Assembly (NCBI GenBank): GCA_911728435.2
Contig: OU452198.1
Coordinates: 21,176,001-21,240,000, forward strand
Direction: 5' to 3'
Origin: Apoderus coryli
Taxonomy: Eukaryota > Arthropoda > Insecta > Coleoptera > Attelabidae
Length of the DNA stretch: 64,000 bases
Part shown: in pieces, positions 47,401-58,785 of the stretch
Layout of the letters: each line of letters begins with the position of its first letter
Numbering within the stretch: position 1 is the first letter of the stretch
The notes under the pieces: generated by a model
What the model saw: the letters and a program-made list of their open reading frames with translations, nothing else
Database searches by the model: none
What the model was told of the DNA's origin: nothing
Translations under genes and position numbers: made by a program

Positions 47401-48965
47401 ATTAAATGGTGTTTAAATTAAACAATTAATAAATTTAAAATATATTTACCATTTGTATTATTGGTAAAATCACCGATTGATAATCTACTCGGACCTGGAA
47501 GTTGGCTAAAATGTTCAGCATTTCTTTTGTGCCGTTGATTTCCATTTACATTGGAAGTAGCTAGGTATAAAACAAAAAAAAACAGTATATTATTTTGGTT
47601 TGTCTGTTTCCAAATTGTCTTAGTGTTCCAAGTTGTACTTTTATAAATATTTATCGTGGTCTTTACTAGAGGTACATTCTGTATGAGGGAATGTGTGTGT
47701 CAATAAATTTGAGTACATTGTAAAAACGGATGTAGCATATTGCAAATGAGTTTTTCGCATAAAAAAATTCGATATTATTATTATTGTTTTATTTTCTTAG
47801 TGTTTTGGGAAAACTGCTTGTGCGATAGTTCAAAAACGTACTAAGTTCAAATATGATGAGCGAGTCGAGGGTAGAAATATATGGTACGAAGTGCTGGACT
47901 CTGTATCGATGTGGCTATGTGAATTTAAAACAACTGAAGCATTTGTTTTGGTTTTCTAAGTTCAAGTTGTAGTTTTACTTATATTTATCACCGTTTTTGT
48001 GAAAGGACATCGTGTATATGAGAATGTCTACCAATACGTTTAATTACATTTTAGAAAATATTCGAATAAGGATGTCCCTTATTCCAAATGAATGAATTTT
48101 TTGAGTATAAACCACTCGATATTAATTTTTCTGTATTCTTTATAGTTTATAGTACATAAAAATTATATATTTATAAGTGAGGGTAGAAAGGCTGGAAATT
48201 ATATATTTGCTTTGTTTTTCTTGGTGTATGTGAATGTGCGGTGTTCTATTGTGGCTGCCTACTAAATTATTTTTCTCGATAAAATTTTTACAATGTAAGA
48301 TACACCTACCTATATAGATTGAATTAAATAAAAAAAAATAATTCTATAACATACCATTCATATCATCAACTTGAGGTTCATCAGTATCATCTACGGTGCC
48401 ATCTGCATTTTTGCTACATTCAACGGCATTGTTATTTTCAATGATAGCACCTTCTTCAACTAATTGTGCATTTTCAGCAACTACATTTACTTCAAGTGGT
48501 GCTCTACTACAACCTGGGACCTGGCTTTCCCTAGGAGTATTGCGTTCTTGACTTATTTGTGTTGCAATCAATTGGCTGCTCACATTAGTGTTGGTTGATA
48601 CTATACATGTGAAAAATTTCATACTTAGGTATAACAAATGTAAAATGATGTTATGAAGTCACATACAAAGGAATTTTTATTGGCAATATTCTTATAAAGA
48701 GAAAGGATTTTAATAGTTCAAAATTGGAATATTTCCAAGATCTAATGAAATGTATAAGATCAAAACGAGAAGAGTTGAAAAGAATATAAAAATATTTGTA
48801 GTTAAGTAAGGGTTATTAAAATGTACTGAAGTACTTATGTATGAATTACTTACCTGTAGTTGATTGGGAATTAGATATCACATTCCCATTTTCCTTTTTG
48901 GTATTTCTACCTCGACTATCGCGTCCTTTTTTTGTAGAAAAATTAGTTTTCTTCCTTGGTGGCAT

Positions 48966-51474
48966 ATTATTCAAAATGAAAAAAATTATTAACAATATCG
49001 AAATCTTACTTGCACTTTCTATTTCTTGAAATAGAAAATTATTTGGCGTGGCTTCTTTTTTAAACATCATGATATTCACTTGTTTTTTCAAATCCAGATA
49101 TCTAGATTTTATACCATATTATATTTCTAAGAATAAGTCCAGCTCATAACGAACACCACATTAAAACTAATGGGTCTATACCATTATAAAAAAAAATTAT
49201 CGTTTGAAATGTTAAATTGTTGATTGATCAAGAAATATATTTTCCAACTATTTAAATTTTATATCAATATTGTAATGATGATTTTGTTATTTTGTTTATA
49301 AAGAATTTAATTTTGGTTTGAATAAACGATAACAAATATGACGTCATTAATAACAATAATAGTATTGTTCCACGTTCCACTATGACAGTATTTTTATAAT
49401 CATAACATCAGTTCACGCAGTGTGATAAAGTGAAGTATAATCAAAAATTTATAGTAGTACATAGGTAGCATAATTTAGAATTTTATTATTACTACAACAA
49501 TATAATAATAATTCTTTTATTAAAATCTCCATAAAATTGAGGATTATTTAAAATTGTATCAAATAATATAGAGAGAGACTGAACTGTATTAGAAATAGAA
49601 AACTTACAAAATAGATAAAGCTTGTAGTGGGAATAATAACTTATCCATGGTATTTAGCTTTTTTCTTTTTAGAACTGACAGTATTATAAATATTAGATTT
49701 TATTATTTTTCGCTAAATCTTAGCATTTTGCTATACCTGTCTCTTATGCATGTTCCTTTTATAAATTTCGTTATATTTTAATAACTTACTCGGTTTTTTT
49801 TTATAGTTTTTTAATGAGTATGCAATAAGCATACCTAACATATTACTCATTGGTTAATAGCCATCTATTAACCTTGCTACTCACTTATTTCTCGATTAAT
49901 TCGTTAAAAGGATCATCTTTCTATAAACAATGATAGAAGTGAATATAAAATATATATAAAAAATGAAGTAATGGTTGCCTATATATTTGTAATGTGTGTA
50001 TGTTTGTAATTCATTTGCATAGTCTCTTTTTTTGCTTTCGACCACATAATATCACATACATATAAGGGAAACTTAAATGTATGACGTAGAAAATTAATAT
50101 TAGTTCTGTATATAAAAGTTGCATGGCGTTGGAGTCGAAAACTCTTTAACTAAATCTGCCTGTCGGTAATTGCGTTCTGTTTTCTGTTCTGTCATTGTCT
50201 TTATAAAGACAATGCTCCTGTGTTCTGTCAGTCCTGTCAATTGTCAATACAGAAGAAGGTTAAGATAAAATTCGTTGTTTGTCTTGTTCTTAAAATAGCC
50301 TCTTCATATTCTCGAAAAGAGTCAACAAATTATTAGTAGGAGCTTATAGGCTTATAATATAATAATTATGTGAAATATAACCGTGTGGGATTCTGAATTT
50401 AAAACGGTATAAACTCTAAATTACGAAAAAGACACCTACTCATCTCGAATAACCGTGAAATTGCACAAATAAGTTTATAACTACACAGGTAAACGAACCC
50501 CTTATTGTTTAGAATATTTGGTTTAGATTTTTAGAATATTCTGCAATTTTGTGGAAGAAGGTTGTTGTATACACTGGTTGTTTGCGTGCCTCCTGCTGCA
50601 ACTTGAAGATGGTTATAATAGGTGTGAATAAGTTTAGTGCCTGGGTGTATGGATATAACCAGTAAACGATATAGATTTCGTTATAAGGATTCATAACTTA
50701 TGCGTGTATGGCTTACTAATATTAATAAAATTCACATTTCAATATGAGATAATCTTGCAGTCCTTGTTTTTTTATCACGATCCTCATATCCAATTTAGAA
50801 ATTCCTGCCAAATTATTTGAATTAAATTTGGCGCCATCTATCTATTAATGCACAAACTTTCTTGTTTGCTTACTTAATCACGATTCCTGTCAATTATAAA
50901 ATAGGTTCGACAACCGTTGCAAAGTTTCCAGATCTTAGTGAGACAGTATTCATTATATTATATTGTATGTGTTCCTAACCTAGCTTAGAGATCTATAAAT
51001 TTAGGTGTAGAAATTCGGGTAACTGAACATATGACCATATCTAGTAAGTCGACGCAAGCGCGGTTTTAACATAAAAAAAAGTAAAATTTTATTAGGTTAT
51101 CTCTTTGTATTAAAATAACCAATAGGTTCACCTGAAGTAACCTTTATATTTAGTTTCAAGCTGATCTAAATAATAATAATAGGTAATAATAATAATGTAC
51201 CTACCTACCGATGTTGCCCTCATAATAGAAAATTTAATTAGATAGCTTTTCCTCGGTGCAGTAGGTATAACTTGAAAAATGGATTCAAGTTTGCTCTAAA
51301 GTAAGAAATAAAACACTTAGATATTGTTATTGAAATAAATCTAATGTTCATTGAGTAAGAATAGTTTAAAGTCGATAGGTATTAAATTCTTGTTATGGTT
51401 CTTGGAAAGTTTTTATTGAGTATAGATAGATGCTTTTCAGTGGTGGTTAGAGATTGAGACGTCTATCTGGTAGT
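48966..51474. other. RepHel upstream region
   Basis: No gene seen. It holds the block shared with 33,745-34,400 (49,790-49,995 and 50,930-51,120) and a 22-bp perfect palindrome at 50,193-50,214 containing TATAAA. Confidence 0.5.
50193..50214. promoter_or_regulatory. Perfect 22-bp palindrome with central TATA
   Basis: Half-site CATTGTCTTTA followed by its exact inverse complement. The centre gives TTTATAAA on both strands. It is about 1.2 kb upstream of the RepHel ATG; a variant (TCTTTTTATAAAGGCAATGA) lies upstream of the microexon gene. A TATA-box or protein-binding role is conjecture. Confidence 0.35.
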
Positions 51475-52231
51475 ATGTGTGAAGTGAGTCATATTTTTAA
51501 AGAATAATACTTTTTCAATAGAATTTACGAATGTTTCATTGATAGGATTGTCACTAAAAATATAAGAAATTGCTTCTCCCATATGTTTTTCTAAGGATAT
51601 AGTCATGAAAAAGGTTTTCAAAAAAAAATCGACAAATTCCAATATAGTGCACCTCTAGTTTACGTCATAATTTGGTTTTGGTCAAATGTTTTTTCTAACA
51701 CGTCAAACAAATTGCTTGTGTCAAATACTTTATTATTTTCTTTGTTTACTTCATAGTCTAAAAGTTTTCGGCATTATTTTTATGTTTGAGATCAATTTCT
51801 ATCAACATGTTGTATATTGTAGTGTTATAAAAAGGTTATTCGATATAGTTGTAGTAAATTTAGAAGTTGTCATTGTGTATTTAAAGTAATTTTACTGAAA
51901 AAGTGATAATAACCTAAAGTGACAGTGCCATGAAAGCCGTCAGATGGATGGATGTGATCATGTTTTTGAATAGCCCCAGAAGAATATGTACCTCTGCGTC
52001 GCACACTTCAATTAACTGTGTAGATGTAATTAAATTAATTAATAAAATAGTGAGACCGCATTAAATCACAGTTGAAAAGTAGCCTATTTAAAAGTTTCGA
52101 AACTAAAATTGCCTTTTAGACTGCACTGCGGGTACTTGGTACGGCGTAACTTTAGTTATGGTGGCTTTAAATTTGACCTTTTTGCAGCTTTTCGACGACA
52201 AAGACAGCGCTATCAGAATTTATATTTATTA
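51475..52231 (-). repeat. 5' end of the giant element (E3-like)
   Basis: Reverse complement of 10,853-11,695. Includes the 5' subterminal palindrome (52,203-52,214, one mismatch from GATAGCGCTATC) and shared GTGTG.GACGCAGAGG, CATCCATCCATCTGACGGCT and GTTGTCATTTTA-type blocks. 51,780-51,860 matches 11,260-11,330 closely. Confidence 0.85.
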
Positions 52232-53262
52232 ATATACTTTCTAAGCTGCTCTTGAATGACTCTCTCCAGGATCTTTGAAACGGTTGGAAGTATGCTAATA
52301 GCTAGGGCGTATATGTTTAAACTCAGAAAGGTTCGATACCTTAGGAATAGGGAGCGCTTGAGATATCTTCCAACTATCAGGAAAAACAGAATGTTCTAGG
52401 CTAAAATTTACTATGTGAGTGATATAAGGGAGAAGTTGAGGTATGAACAGTTTTATGGTATCTATATTCACACAATCCACTCCTATGGCGTTTGATTTAA
52501 TGTTTGTTATTACTTGTAGTACATCAAGTTCCGTGACCAACGTGTACTCGATGTGGTTACCATTTGTCAATCGCAAATTGTCAGAGTAGAACTGAAGCAG
52601 TTCATTATTAGATTGCAAGGAGGGTAAAGAGGTCAAGAGATAATCATTTATAAGATGAACATCAGAAATACCAATAGGTAGTGATGTACTATTCTGGTTT
52701 TTAATGTTTAACAACTTTAACGTCTTCCAGGTCTGTTTCGTATCTTTATCATTTAATTTATATGTAAAAGATGCCTTCGTTTCCCTTCTCAGGTCCATAG
52801 TGAACATATTCTTCAGAGCTTTGTAGTTATTGCGGTCAGCTTCACGTTTCGTTTTTTTTACATTTGCCCAGCGCTTTATCCCTGTCTCTCTTGATATTTC
52901 TCAATTCATCAGAAAGCCAACGCGCATGCGCTTTAGTTATTCTATATTTCCGAAAAGGCGCGTGTATATCCAACAACATATTTATATTTTCTGTGAGAAA
53001 CGCAATCTTGGTGGCTATTGAATCATAATAATATATGTTCCTCCAAGGAATAGGACTCAGATTATCACAAAATGCCGAGTAATCTAAGTGCCTAAAATCT
53101 CTGCTGGTTTTAAAAATAGGAGCTGGTTTTTTATGAGCAATGAGCACTTTACAAGTAACCATCTCATGATCACCTATCTCAGATATTGGCTCAACTAAGA
53201 TTTCATTCATTCGAAAGAAGTAGTCCATATCGAATTGGAGTAGAATAATTAAATATTCTTGA
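52232..53262 (-). pseudogene. LINE ORF2, N-terminal half of the split copy
   Basis: Reads from the end of the endonuclease domain (EIGDHEMVTCKVLI, PIFKTSRDFRHLD) through the linker (HAPFRKYRITKAHARWLSDE) to the RT start (DSWKISQALPIPK) and SKILERVIQEQLRKYI at the junction. Its other half is at 22,632-23,285. There is a frameshift in a poly-A run near 52,855-52,862 and another near 52,300. An inverted repeat AAATATTCTTGA / TCAAGAATATTT at 53,251-53,288 marks the 5' truncation. Confidence 0.85.
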
Positions 53263-53573
53263 GGTCGACTTTTATTTCAAGAATATTTAAGATTTCATTC
53301 ACCACGTCCTTGTCAGAAGTGACAACAATCTATTAGCGTACTTGATTTTTGTGTTACTCTTGTTGGCCAAATAATACAATTAATATTATTAAAATTCTGT
53401 TTCGTTACGCAGGTCATATATTTTTAATTATATCTTGTCGGGGAAGTTTTGGGGCGACACAACTGATTTTTTTTTAAATGATTTAGAAAATTATCTAGAA
53501 ATGATCTCAAACATATAAATGAATCTTTGTTAACAATGTGTAATATGCTTAACATGATTTTACATTATAAATT

Positions 53574-54005
53574 ACTTTCCCGCACAGGGAAAGTATGGTG
53601 AACGCGCTGAAAAAATATAAAAAAAATAAAGACGGATATAATCATTTTGAAGTTCCCTGAGACGATTAAGACCATTTGCAGATGGATGGTATGTATTTCT
53701 GTATGTGTGTCTGTATGTATTCTTCCACGATAGCGTCCAAACGCTTTAACCAATTGAGCTAAATTTTGGTATATGAGTTTGGGGCAGTCCTAGCATGAAG
53801 CCATTAGCTTTTGGTTGAAGTGGCTTTAGCCCTGTGATAGGGGTGAACACATCCGCTATATTTTCAAATAGCAGTAGGGATTGAGTGATACATCATTTTA
53901 AAGCATTTTTTATCTGCTTTACAGCGAAAGGTCACTTTTGATATTTACCCCCATAATTCTCGAGAAAATTGCGTTTAAAGCAGTTAGGTAGTTGGAACGT
54001 ATATA
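53574..54005 (+). repeat. Dispersed repeat, copy 2
   Basis: Same sequence family as 15,548-15,950, with about 30 bp extra near the start and a CAG-for-TTTTCAG change near the end. Confidence 0.8.
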
Positions 54006-54037
54006 TATTAAATTAAAATACAATACGAGTATATACC

Positions 54038-54115
54038 GCAGGTGGTGCCGTGGCCTCATTGATAGCGCCTTCGCTTCATATGCAGAAGGTTAGGGGTTCG
54101 AATCCTAGCTCTGCT
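54038..54115 (+). tRNA. tRNA-like sequence, CAT anticodon loop, degenerate stems
   Basis: Box A-like GTGGCCTCATTGATAGC, anticodon arm TTCGC-TTCATAT-GCAGA, and a perfect box B GGTTCGAATCC, followed by a run of seven T, a pol III terminator. GCAGG can pair with the 3' TCTGC. The anticodon stem has a mismatch and the T stem pairs poorly, so a pseudo-tRNA or the head of a tRNA-derived SINE is more likely than a working tRNA. Confidence 0.5.
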
Positions 54116-54319
54116 AAAACTTTTTTTCTTCTAAATTTTGCATAAAGTAGTTAGCTTGTTCCTTAAGTTTATTGGAAATAATGCATATAAGACAATCATA
54201 ATAATAATAATTATTATTAAAATTCTGTTCCGTTACGCAGGTCATATAGGTATTTTTAATTATATTATATCTTGTCGGGAAAGTTTTGGGGCGACAGACC
54301 CGATTTTTTTTGTTTTCGT

Positions 54320-55555
54320 AGCGTTCTTGTAGCAAATTCTAAGCTAACATATAGTTTGCATCATTAATTTCTAATGAATGTATAACGTGCGCAGCATCAC
54401 CTTTAAGAGAAACTTGCAAATATTATTTATACAAATTTATATTATTACGTATTAAAGCAGAAAAATAGTCAAAAAATGACGACCGCTTCTCGTAACACCC
54501 GTCAAATTCTGGCAAACTCAAGGTAGGCAGTTGTCCGCTACAGAATTGATTATTATTTGTAACAGTAGGACTGTGTTAATTTCTAGAATTATAACTATCA
54601 ATTAACTGTTTACCCAATGCTATACTCTCCAAATATTTATCTTCAAATGCAGATTGTTCATTATTATCAAGCTCAGACAAGTCACAAACTCTATTTCGGA
54701 TTGTACTGAATTAAATTTATCAAAAACGGACTAAATTTTTTCAATTCTGGCAAAAATTTAGATAGGTTGTGGGAAATAAGATGAAAGAGCGGCGTGTACA
54801 ACACATATATATAGTATTTATAATGAAGGAATCACTCAAAAACTACCATCATACTTATATCAAAATATCAAATTTCGTTTTGACGTACACAACTTGGATC
54901 TCAGACACAAATTTTAACGCCCCCTAAACACAAGACGGCTCAGTTTTAGAGGAGGTTCTCTTACAATGTGGCCGATATGTACAACATGGTCCCAGAGGGA
55001 GTAAAATTATTATCGGGGCGAAAATTTAAATTACGTATTAGAAACGATATATCTAATTTGGTCTAGTATCTTAATTGTTGCAATGTTGGTAATGTTGAAT
55101 GTTTTTTTGTTTGTTCTGCTGCCAATAATTTGTTTGTTTATTAACTTGTTTTTATTTTTTGCGTAGAGGTAAATGTGTATTACGTTATATATTATGCATA
55201 CGCCTCATCTTCGCCTTTTGTAATTTTATTACAATAGTCATTATTATTTGTGAAAATTTGGAATGGTTATTTAAATCGCTAATAAAATGTTCAAATCTTG
55301 TCAACTGTGCCCTAAGTTGACCTCGTCGAGCAACTAATTTCCTTAAAATTTGCTCCTCTGAGTTAGATTCCATTTTATTATATGCAAAATTATCGTTTTT
55401 ACCTACAAGTACAGCACTGACAACCGACAAAATACCAACACTTAACTCAGATTGGGAGAGTGATTTTGAAGATAGTGAGCGTGAGCTAGAAAGCACAGGA
55501 ACCAATGGGTCCTTTACATCATCAATAGTATCTTGTTTATCAAAAAGCTGGACAG
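54320..55555. other. No gene seen
   Basis: AT-rich. A 130-codon minus frame at 55,185-55,577 has no recognisable domain and overlaps the presumed hAT upstream region, so I do not call it. Confidence 0.45.
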
Positions 55556-55599
55556 TAGCAATACCCGCCACACACAACCTTGTATCAGTACAAAAAACT

Positions 55600-56515
55600 A
55601 AGCAACCAATAATCGACTCTACTTTTGAAATATAACGTCATTCACAAGTACTTAAATTTAATCAGGTCATCTAAGGCATTTAAATATTTAAAATTATACT
55701 ATTTTAGGAAGTTATAAGGCTTCAGCAGTTACTAACTCTATTTTGTTCATGATCGCGAAAGATAACTTGAGCCTCAATTTGACAGAAAAGCAAGGATTTA
55801 CGAATTTAATGAATGTAACTGTACCTCTGTACAAAGTACCTGTCAGAACGAAAGTTACACAAATTCTGGACGAAAAGTATGAACTACTTGTCGCCATTGT
55901 AAGGAATAAGTTGAAGACCGTTAATCACATGTCGCTTGCGACAGATTGCTGGACTGAAACAATGAACACGCAGAGTTTCCTTGGTATTACGTTGCACTAC
56001 ATTTTTGATGAGAAGTTAGCTAATACGTTCTTGGGTGTATATGAGCTAGATGAAAAACATTTTGGCGATTATTTAAGGGGAACATTGATATTTGCTTTGG
56101 CGCAATGGGAAATTCCTGACGAGAAAATTGAATGTGCAATAACTGACAATGGTGCTAAAATAGTGAAATGTATATCTAACATCTTCGGAAAAAACAAACA
56201 CCTCCCATGCTTTGCACACACCCTTAACTTGGTTGCCAGTAAAGGGATTATTTTTGGATCCGTCAAAACAATTGTAACCTTCTTTAAGCATAGCGTTGTT
56301 GCATCTGATGAACTTCGTAAACATCAAAGTAAGTGTAAGAGAGATTTACAGTTAATCTAATCTGTTCCGAACAGGTGGAATTCAACGTACTATATGTTAG
56401 AGAGATTTATTATTATGAGTGAAGCTCTAGGAGCTGTACTTTTAAAATTCCCAAAATCGCCTGTAATGCTACATGCTGACCAACCACTAGACTTGAGGTC
56501 GATCTCAGGTAAAAA
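55600..56515 (+). pseudogene. hAT-family transposase, broken
   Basis: The main frame 55,743-56,360 carries the hAT core: MSLATDCWTETMNTQSFLGI (first acidic region), CAITDNGAKIVKCIS and LPCFAHTLNLVASKG. It then meets a TAA at 56,358-56,360, after which the same frame continues with VPNRWNSTYYMLERF to about 56,510. Upstream, LSNQ..STLLK-type remnants at 55,600-55,640 are in other frames. The C-terminal dimerisation domain is absent. The enzyme would cut and paste DNA; this copy cannot. I found no terminal repeats. Confidence 0.85.
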
Positions 56516-57072
56516 CGCATCTTTTTTTCTTAATTTAAAATTCTACCAACACTCGTATGGATAAATAACATCTTCAGATGGATAGTTGGTGCTCCGAATG
56601 ACTTCTTTAGATGACCACCCTGTATATTTTCAAGATTGATCACCCTCTATGTTTTCAAAAGGGACCACTCTGTATATTTTCAAATATATAATAATGTATA
56701 GATAGACCCTCCTGTATATATTGGTGTGACGTCAGAACCGATTTCCCATGTTATTTTACATAAGAAATAAGCCAGAACCGCTAGTATAGCCGAGATGAAT
56801 CTTGGAATGCTTAAAACACTTTGACCTCATATTGATGTTATGTAAGTCACGACGAAATCGTAGCTTTTTCGAAGATAAGGTGGGGTGGATGCACGAATCA
56901 CACGATAGACAAAAGTTGGGTAATGAAAGTTAACGGTATTATTTATTTTCAACCATTTCAACCGATTTTGGGTAAACTTATCTACACAAGGAAATTAGCA
57001 GAGGTCGGCGTAGTTTAAGATCGATAAAACCAATGATTCACATAATGTTTTCCTAATTTATAATGTTAATAT

Positions 57073-58508
57073 TTGACTAGAGTAACTTCAGTCACATGTA
57101 CCACTTTTTCACAAGAATTGTCACATGCTCTTCAAAAACGCAACTTTGTATCAACAGTAACACCGAAATTCTTAGCACTATTCACAATATCAATGGGCAC
57201 GCCATTTGATTTAATAATGGGACACCTAGAATTAAAAGACGCTTTCGATTTCGATAATGATTTGGATCAGGATGATGCTAAAGAAATTCATGATAATATT
57301 TACCAATTAGAAAATAATCAAAATAAAATTATAACGAAGGTTAACAGACAAATTTCTATTACAACTCAATTGATGTCAAATATTAATGAAACTTTTTCTG
57401 AATTTAGTTACAATCAAAAACTAGTTGAAGATAAATTAAACGAAATTATCGATTATCAAAATAAGTATGATTATGTACATCAATATGAAGTATTAGAAAC
57501 TTTAGAACAAATAAAATTCAATATAGATTTAATTTTATATTTTTTGACAGATCTTGAAAATGCTATAAGTTTCGAGAATCTAAAAATTCTACATCATAGT
57601 ATTATTAATCCCACAGATTTAAAAGAGATTATTATTGCTCTATAAATCGCATACTCACTCTCAATTACTATTTTCAGAAAAAGATTATTTAAAATATTAC
57701 AGTATAGTAAAAACGTTTATATAATTAATGAGAAAATCATATTTTCGCTAGAATTTCCGTTAGTGCACCCTAACACCTTCGAACATTATCACCTTTATTC
57801 TGTTCCTAACCAAAACCAATCAATTATTATTGCTCCTCATACTTACCTTACCTTAAGCAACAATGAATACAGTACGAAGATGAAGAATGTGTCGATCTCC
57901 AACCAAACTACCTATGTAAAGAAAATCCAGACTGTATAACGTCGCTTTTGTCAATGAAGAAAAATCCAGAAAATTGTGAACAAATTCCAATTCAGTTAAT
58001 AAGTTCAATTATAGAAGAAATCAACCAAGCTCATTATATTGCAATTTTTCCAAAGCCTCAAAAATTCCAAACCAATTGTGTCGAAAACGATGTTGCTATA
58101 TTAAAAGGCACATACATTTTAACGATTCCACCCGGATGTTCATTGAAGACAGAAAAATTCTTATACAAAAACGAAAAGAAAATTTCTCATGGCCACCCCA
58201 TAACTTTTGAAGATATCAAATCAATTGATTTACCAAGACATCAAATGAAGAAGCTAAAATTAGAAAAATTACGTCTCGATAAACTTCACCAACTCCAGTT
58301 AGAAGACATGGACGAGGAAATGTTATCGACAATTAAAATCAATCAGTCAACAAGCTACGCACAAGCATACATATCTATAGTCATTATACTTTCAGTATTT
58401 ATAATGGGCTACATCACTTTCAAATTATTACAACGATATTTGGTAACTAAGAAGACGAAACAAAACCTCAACGAAACTCAAGTGGTTCCACCCTCGAGTT
58501 CCTTCTAA
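57073..58508 (+). pseudogene. Errantivirus-type envelope (F-like) relic
   Basis: Two frames, 57,073-57,645 and 57,948-58,508, with the stretch between them readable only in another frame. The first has the heptad-rich segment after the fusion-peptide area (GHLELKDAFDF, KEIHDNIYQLENNQNKI). The second has a cysteine-bearing ectodomain part and, near its end, one transmembrane segment (AYISIVIILSVFIMGYITF) with a short basic tail. This is the layout of baculovirus F-like Env of insect endogenous retroviruses. The receptor-proximal N-terminus is missing and the frame is broken at least twice, so it is non-functional. No matching gag-pol lies next to it. Confidence 0.7.
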
Positions 58509-58785
58509 GGGATGGAGGAGTTATGTATGGTTCATCCTGTATAAATATAATAAGAAGATTCCCACGACGACAAGTTGCTGATCCATCATTTCCAGTAAAA
58601 TATCAAAAGTGCATATGTATCAAAAGTTACTTAGTTATGTACAACAACATGTTCAATTAGAATAGACATAGACACCAACAAGTTAACATTAATAATTATT
58701 GTATTCCTTTGCTTTTTCTAAGTTGTATTTTGAGTTTGAATAAAGTTGAATTAAAAGATATTTTTTAAAAACCAATTCTTTATGT
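58506..58785 (+). repeat. Start of the 3' LTR after the env relic
   Basis: Purine tract AAGGGATGGAGG (58,507-58,518) directly precedes AGTTATGTATGG, a Gypsy/errantivirus-like LTR start. AATAAAG near 58,739 may be the poly-A signal. The LTR end is not determined. Confidence 0.5.

Larger units (their letters stand above)
39497..48965 (-). pseudogene. Helitron Rep/helicase (RepHel), seven exons, two lesions
   Basis: Exons: 48,854-48,965 (ATG, MPPRKKTNF), 48,355-48,600, 47,450-47,560, 46,431-46,583, 42,543-45,200, 42,048-42,481 and 39,497-40,874. All junctions are GT-AG; introns 1-5 are phase 1 and intron 6 is phase 2, and the frame holds throughout. The product is about 1,696 residues. Exon 5 has a CxxC cluster (CTFCGALHF...CCKGGK), a Helitron-like N domain (PSSYVGGPRYMHQLFQD), the HUH motif GLPHAHIVLTL (about 43,464) and the two-tyrosine motif VVKYLHKYVFKG (about 43,050). 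Exons 6-7 carry a PIF1-type helicase: Walker A GCAGAGKT (about 40,800), Walker B IIFDEMSM, and the C-terminal AMTINKSQGQT. Lesions: one extra base near 42,228-42,231 and a TGA at 40,472-40,474 where GGA is expected. Otherwise intact, so recently active. Confidence 0.9.
23286..52231 (-). mobile_element. Giant Helitron-like element (about 28.9 kb) inserted in a LINE
   Basis: Minus orientation. The 3' end at 23,286 is the family hairpin (reverse complement of GGGAAATCCCAAAGGGATTT then CTTGT) preceded by the conserved tail ACCCTCAATGACTTTT. The 5' end at 52,231 reads TAATAAATATAAATTCTGAT and matches E3 for about 750-840 bp. Outside both ends lie two halves of one LINE whose reading joins as ...LRKYI | ETNKLLP..., so the empty site can be predicted. 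Inside are a RepHel gene (39,497-48,965), a microexon gene (30,930-33,412), a BEL insertion (24,041-30,000), fold-back repeats and long AT-rich spacers. Without the BEL it is about 23 kb. The exact end bases are ambiguous by one T. Confidence 0.8.
53386..54308. repeat. Module bounded by ~90-bp direct repeats
   Basis: 53,386-53,474 and 54,215-54,308 share AAATTCTGTTTCGTTACGCA (one change), GGTCATATA, ATATCTTGTCGGG.AAGTTT and GGGGCGACA. Between them lie the dispersed repeat copy 2 and a tRNA-like sequence. Confidence 0.8.

Noticed and set aside
23286..52231. Maverick/Polinton or viral insertion as the giant element
   Set aside because: No DNA polymerase B, capsid, packaging ATPase or terminal inverted repeats. 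Instead it carries Rep/helicase and a 3' hairpin.
54038..54115. Functional tRNA-Met
   Set aside because: The anticodon stem has a mismatch, the T stem pairs poorly and the acceptor pairs for only about 5 bp, so it is kept as tRNA-like only.
55185..55577. 130-codon minus frame upstream of hAT
   Set aside because: No recognisable domain, and it overlaps the presumed hAT N-terminal region on the other strand; not enough to call.
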